From positions 434,001 through 498,000 of the forward strand of contig CAWHTG010000003.1 in assembly GCA_963832245.1 (NCBI GenBank): 64,000 nt of DNA. Reading direction: 5' to 3'. This DNA comes from JABDBE01 sp963832245 (GTDB lineage: Bacteria; Acidobacteriota; Terriglobia; Terriglobales; Acidobacteriaceae). Position numbers and translations under genes: made by a program. This document shows positions 57,659-64,000 of this stretch, one piece after another (position 1 is the stretch's first letter; each line of letters begins with the position of its first letter). The notes under the pieces were generated by a model. The model did no database searches and was not told the DNA's origin. It saw only the letters and a list, made by a program, of their open reading frames with translations.

Positions 57659-57781
57659 ATGGAACCATCTCTTGCTCACAGGCGAGAGCAAAATCGCATA
57701 AATGCCCAAACGCACGGACATCTCGAAAATCCTGATCCTTGGCTCTGGCCCCATCATCATTGGCCAGTCGGCGGAGTTTGA
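57659..57781 (+). promoter_or_regulatory. Out-of-frame 40-codon upstream ORF overlapping the carB start
   Basis: The strongest ribosome site before carB (GAGGAGGTA) lies directly before ATG 57659, which opens a 40-codon frame in another phase and stops at 57779-57781, inside carB. carB itself starts at 57702 without a good site. A small hairpin (TTGCTC 57672-57677 with GAGCAA 57686-57691) lies between. This may couple or limit carB translation. Confidence 0.35.
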
Positions 57782-60700
57782 TTACTCCGGCACTCAAGCC
57801 TGCAAGGCGCTCAAGTCGGAAGGCTTCGAAGTAGTGCTGGCCAACTCCAATCCGGCCACCATCATGACCGACCCGGAAGTCGCCGACCGCACCTACATCG
57901 AGCCGCTCACGCGCGAGTATTTGGAAGAGATCATCCGGGTCGAGTGCGAACTCTCACCCGGCTCCGGTTTCGCGGTACTGCCCACGGTCGGTGGTCAAAC
58001 CGCCCTCAACCTCGCCATCGAGCTTTCGGATGGCGGAGTATTGGATAAATATAACGTCCAGCTCATCGGCGCGCAGATCAGCGCCATCAAGAAAGCCGAA
58101 GACAGGCTGTTCTTCAAAGATGCGATGCAGAAGATCGGCCTCGACGTTCCCAAGTCTGCGCTGGTAAACAATCTCAAAGACGGGCTGGAGTTCGCCGGCA
58201 AAATTGGCTTCCCAGTCATCGTGCGCCCCTCGTTTACCCTGGGCGGCAGCGGCGGCGGCATCGGTTACAACCGCGAAGAGCTGATGGAAGTTCTGGCTCG
58301 CGGCCTCGATTTCTCTCCCGTACACGAAGCCCTGATCGAAGAATCGGTGCTGGGCTGGAAAGAATACGAGCTCGAGGTGATGCGCGACCTCAAGGACAAC
58401 GTCATCATTATTTGCTCGATCGAAAACGTCGATCCCATGGGCGTGCACACGGGAGATTCGATCACGGTGGCCCCGGCGCAGACTCTCACTGATCGCGAAT
58501 ATCAAGCTATGCGCGATGCAGCCATCGCCGTGATTCGCGAGATCGGGGTCGAAACTGGCGGATCGAACATTCAGTTCGGGATTCATCCGAGCACGGGCCG
58601 CATGGTCGTAATCGAGATGAACCCGCGCGTTTCTCGTTCCTCCGCATTGGCTTCGAAGGCAACTGGTTTTCCTATCGCCAAGATTGCTGCCAAGCTGGCA
58701 GTGGGTTATACGCTCGACGAAATCCCCAATGACATTACGCGCAAGACTCCGGCCTGTTTCGAGCCGACGCTTGACTACGTTGTGGTAAAGATTCCCAAGT
58801 GGCAATTCGAAAAATTTCCGGGCGCAGACGAGAACCTGGGCCCGCAGATGAAATCCATGGGCGAAGTCATGGCCATCGGCCGTACCTTCAAAGAGGCGTT
58901 AATGAAGGCGGTGCGCGCCCTGGACACGGGTAAGCGCATTGGCGGCGAAAAGATCGAGCCTAAAATTCTCACGCAGCGGTTAGTGACCCCGCATCCCGAG
59001 CGGCTTTCCTACATTCGCTATGGATTGCGCCAGGGCCACACCGTAAAGCAAATGGCGAAGATGACCTCCATCGACCCATGGTTTCTCTATCAGCTCAAAG
59101 AAATTAATGACATGCAGCTTGAGCTGGAGAAACATCCGATGGAATCGATTCCTACAGAGGTGTTGCACGAAGCCAAGCGCATGGGCTTTTCCGACGGACG
59201 GCTGGCGGCAACCTGGCGGCTGAGCGGCAAGGGGGATCAGGACAAAGTCCGCCATCAACGCCGGAAGCACGGGATTAAGCCCGTGTACAAGCGGGTGGAC
59301 ACCTGCGCTGCCGAATTCGAAAGCTACACGCCCTACCTCTATTCAACATACGAAGAGGAGGATGAAGCGGCGCCGACGAAGAAAAAGAAAGTCATCATCC
59401 TGGGCAGTGGACCCAATCGCATTGGCCAGGGAATTGAGTTCGATTACTGCTGCTGCCATGCGGCGTTTGCATTGCACGACGACGGCTACGAGACCATCAT
59501 GATCAACTGTAACCCGGAAACGGTCTCGACTGATTACGACACCAGCGACCGCCTGTACTTCGAGCCGCTGACCCTCGAAGACGTGCTTGCCATATATGAG
59601 CACGAGGCCTCGTCGGGCGCGCCCATCGGACTGATCGTGCAGTTCGGCGGGCAGACGCCACTGAACCTTTCGTTACCTTTGAAGGCGGCGGGCGTGAATA
59701 TTATCGGCACGGCGCCTGAGTACATCGATCTGGCCGAGGATCGCAAGCGCTTTGGCAAGCTGCTCGAGGAACTCGACATCCCGCAAGCTCCGGGCGCGAT
59801 GGCGGCCTTGATCGAAGAAGCCGTCGAAGGCGCAAATCGCGTTGGATACCCAGTGCTTGTCCGGCCCTCCTACGTGCTGGGCGGACGCGCCATGGTCATC
59901 GCCTACGATGAAGAAACTGTGGTTCGCTATATGAAAGAGGCGGTCGAATATTCGCAAGACCGCCCCGTCCTGATCGATCACTTTCTCGAAGATGCAATCG
60001 AAGTAGACGTGGACGCGCTTTCGGATGGCGAAGACGTGGTTATCGGCGGCATCATGCAACATATCGAAGAGGCCGGCATCCACTCTGGTGATTCGTCCTG
60101 CGTGCTGCCGTCCGTGGACATTCCCCAACCTTTGATGGATCGCATGCGCGACTACACGTTTAAATTGGCGCGCGCTCTGAAGGTGGTTGGCTTGATGAAT
60201 ATTCAGTTTGCTATCCCGCGAACGAATGGCCACTCACAAGCTCATGGCGACGGTGCAAAAGTTTACGTGCTGGAAGTGAATCCGCGGGCCTCGCGTACAG
60301 TTCCGTATGTTTCGAAGGCCACAGGCGTGCCCATGGCGAAGATTGCCGCGAGGCTGATGACCGGACGCAAGCTACGCGAGTTTTTGCCGGAGTTCATCGA
60401 GCGCCGAGCCGACCTCAACACCGGACACTGTTATTACGTGAAGTCGCCGGTCTTCCCGTGGAACAAATTTCCGGGCGTGGATACAGTGCTAGGTCCGGAG
60501 ATGAAGTCAACCGGCGAGGTCATGGGAGTGGCTGACAACTTCGGCGAGGCCTTCGCTAAAGCGCAAACTGCGGCGGGTCAGAAACTGCCCACGCAAGGCA
60601 CGGTCTTCGTCAGTGTCACCGATCATGACAAGCCACAAGTCGGTGAAGTCGCTCGCAAGTTCGTAGACATGGGCTTCAAACTCGTGGCGACGGCGGGTAC

Positions 60701-61010
60701 TGCCGACGTGCTGGAAGACGCGGGGATGTTGGTCGAGCGCGTATACAAAGTGAAAGAAGGCCGGCCCAACGTGGTCGACCTGATCAAGGGCGAGCGCATT
60801 CAGCTCATCATCAACACACCGCATGGCGTTGATCCCTTCTTTGATGAAAAAGCAATCCGCCGCGCCGCAGTCAGTGCGCGAATTCCAACCATCACGACAC
60901 TGTCCGCAGCCCGCGCCGCCGCAGAAGGAATTTCCGCCTTGCAGCGCGGCCAGATCAGGGTGCAGGCGCTGCAGAAGCTGCACGCCGAGCGGCCCGCCAC
61001 GCGGCGGTAG
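57702..61010 (+). CDS. carB: Carbamoyl phosphate synthase large subunit
   Basis: CarB makes carbamoyl phosphate for arginine and pyrimidines. The 1102-residue protein has two ATP-grasp halves: first half KILILGSGPIIIGQSAEFDYSG, FGIHPSTGRMVVIEMNPRVSRSSALASKATG; second half VIILGSGPNRIGQGIEFDYCCCHAAFAL and VLEVNPRASRTVPYVSKATG. The C-terminal MGS-like allosteric domain (about residues 960-1100) includes TVFVSVTDHDKP and LINTPHG. MPKRTDISK is the usual N-terminus, so the start is firm despite the weak ribosome site. Confidence 0.97.
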   Translation: MPKRTDISKILILGSGPIIIGQSAEFDYSGTQACKALKSEGFEVVLANSNPATIMTDPEVADRTYIEPLTREYLEEIIRVECELSPGSGFAVLPTVGGQTALNLAIELSDGGVLDKYNVQLIGAQISAIKKAEDRLFFKDAMQKIGLDVPKSALVNNLKDGLEFAGKIGFPVIVRPSFTLGGSGGGIGYNREELMEVLARGLDFSPVHEALIEESVLGWKEYELEVMRDLKDNVIIICSIENVDPMGVHTGDSITVAPAQTLTDREYQAMRDAAIAVIREIGVETGGSNIQFGIHPSTGRMVVIEMNPRVSRSSALASKATGFPIAKIAAKLAVGYTLDEIPNDITRKTPACFEPTLDYVVVKIPKWQFEKFPGADENLGPQMKSMGEVMAIGRTFKEALMKAVRALDTGKRIGGEKIEPKILTQRLVTPHPERLSYIRYGLRQGHTVKQMAKMTSIDPWFLYQLKEINDMQLELEKHPMESIPTEVLHEAKRMGFSDGRLAATWRLSGKGDQDKVRHQRRKHGIKPVYKRVDTCAAEFESYTPYLYSTYEEEDEAAPTKKKKVIILGSGPNRIGQGIEFDYCCCHAAFALHDDGYETIMINCNPETVSTDYDTSDRLYFEPLTLEDVLAIYEHEASSGAPIGLIVQFGGQTPLNLSLPLKAAGVNIIGTAPEYIDLAEDRKRFGKLLEELDIPQAPGAMAALIEEAVEGANRVGYPVLVRPSYVLGGRAMVIAYDEETVVRYMKEAVEYSQDRPVLIDHFLEDAIEVDVDALSDGEDVVIGGIMQHIEEAGIHSGDSSCVLPSVDIPQPLMDRMRDYTFKLARALKVVGLMNIQFAIPRTNGHSQAHGDGAKVYVLEVNPRASRTVPYVSKATGVPMAKIAARLMTGRKLREFLPEFIERRADLNTGHCYYVKSPVFPWNKFPGVDTVLGPEMKSTGEVMGVADNFGEAFAKAQTAAGQKLPTQGTVFVSVTDHDKPQVGEVARKFVDMGFKLVATAGTADVLEDAGMLVERVYKVKEGRPNVVDLIKGERIQLIINTPHGVDPFFDEKAIRRAAVSARIPTITTLSAARAAAEGISALQRGQIRVQALQKLHAERPATRR

Positions 61011-61075
61011 GTGCCAAGTCGCTTCCGCCTCACTTTCGCTGTATCCTGATTAAACCAGCTGAGGAGTCTACAACT

Positions 61076-62140
61076 ATGCTGCTTCACGGCATTTTCCCAC
61101 CCATCACAACTCCGTTCTATCCCGACGGAAATGTTTACTTCAAAAAGCTCGAAGCCAACGTCGAGCGTTATTCGAAGACTCCAGTCGCCGGAGTTGTTGC
61201 GCTGGGTTCGACAGGCGAGGCAATTTTTCTCTCGGATCAAGAGCGGCGCGATGTGCTCAAGAGCACGCGTGAGGCGGCTGCGCCTGACAAAGTCTTGATA
61301 GCTGGAACCGGAAGTGAGTCCGCAATCGATACCCTGAATCTCACAGACTATGCGGCGGAACTCGGGTATGACGTGGCCCTCGTCCGCACGCCGTTCTACT
61401 ACAAAAAGCAGATGCAGCCCGCGAATATCCTGGCGTTTTATCGCACGGTCGCAGACCGGTCGCCGCTGCCGGTGATGATTTACAGCGTTCCGCCATTTAC
61501 CGGCTACGACATACCAGTTGAGCTCGTCATTGAACTGGCGGGCCATCCCAACATTATTGGCATGAAGGAATCGGGCGGCGACGTGAAGAAAGTTCGCCGG
61601 ATGGTTGAGGGTACGCGGCACATCAAGCGTACCGCCTCCGTTACCGAGACGTTTGCTGCGGTCACGCCGCGCATGCTGAAGGAAGCAAGCCAGGGGAACG
61701 GGAGCGGGGGACTCATTTCGGTAGGCGCTCTCGCGGGTGCATCCAAACCATCATCGTCAGCAGTAAGCGTGGTCGCAGGTCTGAAGACGCGGCAAAAGGA
61801 AGTTGGATTTCAGCTGCTGGTCGGATCGGCGCAGACGCTTGAACCATCTCTCCAAGTGGGCGCGGTGGGCGCGATTCTCGCCTTCGCCGACGCCGCACCC
61901 ACCGCTTGCTACGAGATCTACGCCGCGTGGAAAGAAGGCGACATCGAACTCGCCCGGCTGAAACAAGCACGGATCGCCAAGGCCGCGCAGCAACTAGTGG
62001 GAGAGTTTGGCATCCCGGGCATGAAGCACGCCATGGATTTCAACGGCTACTTCGGCGGCCCGGTTCGCCTGCCTCTGCTGCCACTGACCGCTGATCTTAA
62101 AGCGGAGGTAGAACAGTTGATGGCCGACATACGCAACTGA
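61076..62140 (+). CDS. DapA-family (dihydrodipicolinate synthase/N-acetylneuraminate lyase) aldolase with an insertion
   Basis: The TIM-barrel lyase marks are GIFPPITTPF, the substrate loop GSTGEAIFLS, Tyr136 in MIYSVPPFTG and the Schiff-base Lys164 in IIGMKESGGD. The family is about 300 residues; this protein has 354. Residues about 177-245, between the Schiff-base strand and LLVGSAQTLEPSLQVGAVGAI, form an insertion rich in Ser, Gly and Ala. The basic aldolase chemistry should hold, but the substrate (pyruvate with an aldehyde) is open, and DapA itself is not assured. It lies 65 bases after carB. Confidence 0.8.
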   Translation: MLLHGIFPPITTPFYPDGNVYFKKLEANVERYSKTPVAGVVALGSTGEAIFLSDQERRDVLKSTREAAAPDKVLIAGTGSESAIDTLNLTDYAAELGYDVALVRTPFYYKKQMQPANILAFYRTVADRSPLPVMIYSVPPFTGYDIPVELVIELAGHPNIIGMKESGGDVKKVRRMVEGTRHIKRTASVTETFAAVTPRMLKEASQGNGSGGLISVGALAGASKPSSSAVSVVAGLKTRQKEVGFQLLVGSAQTLEPSLQVGAVGAILAFADAAPTACYEIYAAWKEGDIELARLKQARIAKAAQQLVGEFGIPGMKHAMDFNGYFGGPVRLPLLPLTADLKAEVEQLMADIRN

Positions 62141-62152
62141 GGGGAGAGCCAG

Positions 62153-62536
62153 GTGAGGAAAGCCTCCGATAGGTTCTCCGGCCCTCGCCCGCTACAACAC
62201 TCGGAAGAGATGAAAGCGTGGGTTGCGGCATTGGTGGTCGAGACGGCAACCTGGCCGCAGGTCGAGCCACGCGTCTTCTTTGGTTTCACTGCGCTGTACC
62301 GAGAGGACAAGATCTTTGCCCTGCTACCGCGCTCACGTGCTCTCGAGCCTCCGAACTCGATAGCCTTCAAATTGGAGTCCGCCGGGCCACGCATCGTCGC
62401 GCGTGCACGCCGCGATTCTCGGATCGGACACACCGAGATGCAGAAAACGCGCTGGTTCACCTTCGCACTAAGTGCCGAGGGTGATCTTCGCGATGTCTTG
62501 GAGTGGCTGCTACGAGCTTACGAGGCGGCACTCTAG
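62153..62536 (+). CDS. Small protein of unknown function
   Basis: The 127-residue protein has a helix (SEEMKAWVAALVVETATWPQV), a strand pair (PRVFFGFTALYREDKIFALLP), and a C-terminal helix after WFTFALSAEGDLRDVLEWLLRAYEAA. The layout resembles small alpha-beta proteins such as DUF5519 or MmcQ-like domains, but I cannot assign it. GTG 62153 has GGGGAG seven bases upstream. It is 12 bases after the aldolase stop, so both are probably co-transcribed. Confidence 0.6.
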   Translation: MRKASDRFSGPRPLQHSEEMKAWVAALVVETATWPQVEPRVFFGFTALYREDKIFALLPRSRALEPPNSIAFKLESAGPRIVARARRDSRIGHTEMQKTRWFTFALSAEGDLRDVLEWLLRAYEAAL

Positions 62537-62554
62537 GTCATCCCTCACCCGGGC

Positions 62555-62583
62555 TTGTGATTTTCGTCACATCGCGTTATATT
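62555..62583 (+). promoter_or_regulatory. Sigma-70-type promoter of the TetR-family gene
   Basis: TTGTGA (62555-62560) and TATATT (62578-62583) are separated by exactly 17 bases. Transcription would begin near 62590, inside the palindrome at 62585-62602, which sits where a repressor would block it. Confidence 0.5.
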
Positions 62584-62584
62584 A

Positions 62585-62602
62585 TTCGAACGAACGTTCG
62601 AA
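62585..62602. promoter_or_regulatory. Palindromic TetR-type operator at the regulator start
   Basis: TTCGAA at 62585 and 62597 flank CGAACGTTCG (62591-62600, a perfect palindrome). The site overlaps the predicted transcription start and lies six bases before ATG 62608. GAACGTTC-centred palindromes are common for TetR regulators of fatty-acid degradation, so autoregulation is likely. Confidence 0.55.
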
Positions 62603-62607
62603 CTCTC

Positions 62608-63312
62608 ATGGCATCGTCCTCTTCAGTGACGTCTGCAGTTTCAGTTCGCCGCCGTGTTACCGGCCTGGCGCCCTCCACCGAAAGCCGCTTTGATCGCCGC
62701 TTGGGCAAGATTCTGCTGCACGCGACCGAAGTCTTTTACGAAAAGGGATACGAGGGAGCGTCCATGCGTGACCTGGCTCGCTCCAGCGGCATGTCCTTGT
62801 CCGGGCTTTACTACTACTTCGAGTCCAAAGAGAAGCTGCTCTACATCATCCAGAAACACACGTTTAGCACGATCGTTGAACGGCTCCGCGAGCGCCTCGA
62901 TGAAGTGTCTGATCCGGAACAATGCATTCGCGTTTTCGTCTTGAATCATCTGCAATATTTTCTGACCAATCAAAAGGCGATGAAGGTTCTTTCCCACGAA
63001 GCCGAGGTTCTGAAAAACGGCTTCGGGGCGGAGATCGCTGCCATCAAACGCGAGTATTACCGCATCTGTGTGGGACTGCTGGACGACTTTAAAGCTGCAA
63101 AGAGATTAGAATTTTCTAGCCGGATGGCTGTGCTGAGTTTGTTTGGCATGATGAACTGGATTTATACCTGGTACAACCCGCGAGTCGACGCGAACGCGGA
63201 AGAAATATCGCGCGCGATGGGCGATATTTTCTTGCGGGGAATCAGCGCCACTAGTGAGCCTCAATCGGCTCGCACCAAGGCGTCTCGGAAGAAGAAGTCA
63301 GCATCGAACTAA
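62608..63312 (+). CDS. TetR-family transcriptional regulator, fatty-acid degradation type
   Basis: The N-terminal DNA-binding domain reads ILLHATEVFYEKGYEGASMRDLARSSGMSLSGLYYYFESKEKLLYII, the TetR pattern. The C-terminal helical domain binds an effector, probably an acyl-CoA given the enoyl-CoA hydratase gene that follows 27 bases downstream. A basic tail (KASRKKKSASN) ends the protein. I chose ATG 62608 because the longer frame from 62503 runs through the promoter and operator. Confidence 0.88.
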   Translation: MASSSSVTSAVSVRRRVTGLAPSTESRFDRRLGKILLHATEVFYEKGYEGASMRDLARSSGMSLSGLYYYFESKEKLLYIIQKHTFSTIVERLRERLDEVSDPEQCIRVFVLNHLQYFLTNQKAMKVLSHEAEVLKNGFGAEIAAIKREYYRICVGLLDDFKAAKRLEFSSRMAVLSLFGMMNWIYTWYNPRVDANAEEISRAMGDIFLRGISATSEPQSARTKASRKKKSASN

Positions 63313-63339
63313 ATTCAGATTGCGAAAAGGAGTTTGAAC

Positions 63340-64000
63340 ATGGCTACTACGTTACAACCGGCAGCGGGCGAAACTACGAAGCAATTGATCAACTACCGCA
63401 CCGATAGCGGCGTCGCGGTAATCGAAATGTTCGATCCCCCCGCTAACACTTACACCTACGAAATGAATCGGCAACTCGATGAAGCCATTCTGAAAGCACG
63501 CATGGACAACGATGTTCACGTCATCGTGCTGACCGGTTCCGGCGACAAGTTTTTCTCCGCCGGCGCCAACATCAAGATGCTGGCCAGCGTCGATCCAACG
63601 TTCAAGTATTACTTCTGCCTTCACGCCAATGAAATGCTGCTTCGCCTGGAGCACACGCCGAAGCTGGTGATTGCGGCGATCAATGGGCACTGTGTCGGCG
63701 GCGGGCTGGAAATCGCCATGGCTGCGGACATTCGCATCGCGCGTCAGGACGCAGGCAAGATCGGCTTGCCTGAAGTAAACCTGGGCGTGCTTCCCGGAAC
63801 CGGCGGCACGCAACGGCTGTCGCGATTGGTAGGGAAGAGCAAGGCCATCGAACTGATGGTCACTGGAAATGCGTTTTCCTTTGAAGAAGCGAAGGAGTTC
63901 GGGATTATCAACGACATTTTCGAGCGCGACGGCTTCATGGAAAATATTATGGAATACGCTCGCCAGTTCTGCCCGCCGAACAAAGCGGCCAAGGCTGTAG
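63340..64000 (+). CDS. Enoyl-CoA hydratase, N-terminal part (cut by window end)
   Basis: ATG 63340 follows AAAAGGAG. The 220 visible codons show the crotonase fold: VAVIEMFDPPANTYTYEM, FFSAGANIKMLA, AINGHCVGGGLEIAMAADIRIA with the first catalytic Glu, and IGLPEVNLGVLPGTGGTQRLSRLVG with the second Glu. With both acids present it should hydrate trans-2-enoyl-CoA in beta-oxidation, unlike the crotonase at 44944. The frame is open at base 64000. It is the probable target of the TetR regulator upstream. Confidence 0.92.
   Translation, partial: MATTLQPAAGETTKQLINYRTDSGVAVIEMFDPPANTYTYEMNRQLDEAILKARMDNDVHVIVLTGSGDKFFSAGANIKMLASVDPTFKYYFCLHANEMLLRLEHTPKLVIAAINGHCVGGGLEIAMAADIRIARQDAGKIGLPEVNLGVLPGTGGTQRLSRLVGKSKAIELMVTGNAFSFEEAKEFGIINDIFERDGFMENIMEYARQFCPPNKAAKAV

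Noticed and set aside
57954..58805. 283-codon minus-strand frame opposite carB
   Set aside because: carB is certain on the other strand; long antisense frames are expected in GC-rich codon usage.
1..64000. CRISPR arrays, tRNA, rRNA or prophage genes
   Set aside because: No regularly spaced repeats, cloverleaf-like sequences, rRNA segments, integrases or transposases were seen on reading both strands.

Overview
The window reads as a chromosomal segment of a Gram-negative, aerobic soil-type bacterium, most likely an acidobacterium of the Terriglobia/Korobacter group. This is an inference. It rests on a bacillithiol gene (bshC) occurring together with outer-membrane lipopolysaccharide export (an LptF-LptG fusion), several PilZ proteins, an aa3-type oxidase operon with two subunit III genes, many TPR and glycine-zipper proteins, and intergenic spaces packed with short perfect hairpins. 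No rRNA, tRNA, CRISPR array, phage or insertion sequence is visible. Both ends cut genes: a luciferase-like monooxygenase on the left and an enoyl-CoA hydratase on the right.

Layout. 1-3.6 kb: monooxygenase tail, two membrane proteins built from one repeated histidine-rich module, an ArsR-type regulator, a small secreted-protein gene broken by an amber codon, and a NIPSNAP-like protein. 3.7-8.6 kb (minus): rnc, two signal peptidases and an AsmA-like protein form an operon. 8.7-15.7 kb (minus): two TPR proteins, an ECF sigma/anti-sigma pair, a PAS histidine kinase and a BON lipoprotein. 15.9-20.4 kb: PilZ, HAD hydrolase, Smr, mobA, an orphan Mla-type ATPase and an HtrA-like protease. 20.6-26.7 kb: TPR protein, cupin, FAD oxidoreductase plus methyltransferase, and an ABC exporter. 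26.7-30.1 kb: small ORFs and a CpxP-CpxR-CpxA-like envelope-stress module with a clear operator. 30.2-35.4 kb: Nudix, beta-propeller lipoprotein, LptFG and a lone receiver. 35.4-39.8 kb: glgB and a GH57 enzyme, divergent. 40-45.7 kb: PilZ, glycine-zipper protein, a probable selenocysteine peroxiredoxin, an aminotransferase and a crotonase. 45.9-49.9 kb: MBL hydrolase, secG, PilZ, bshC and HAD. 49.9-54.9 kb (minus): cytochrome c oxidase operon. 55.1-62.5 kb: third signal peptidase, carA, carB and a DapA-family lyase. 62.6-64 kb: TetR regulator and enoyl-CoA hydratase.

Most genes are housekeeping or envelope functions. The most unusual item is the peroxiredoxin at 41310-41816. Its peroxidatic cysteine codon is replaced by an in-frame UGA while everything downstream stays intact, which is the pattern expected of a UxxC selenoprotein. 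Other points of interest are the three-copy four-helix module with four invariant histidines, the GTAAA direct-repeat operator of the Cpx-like system, two unannotated micro-ORFs, an apparent CTG start, and a dispersed family of intergenic hairpins.
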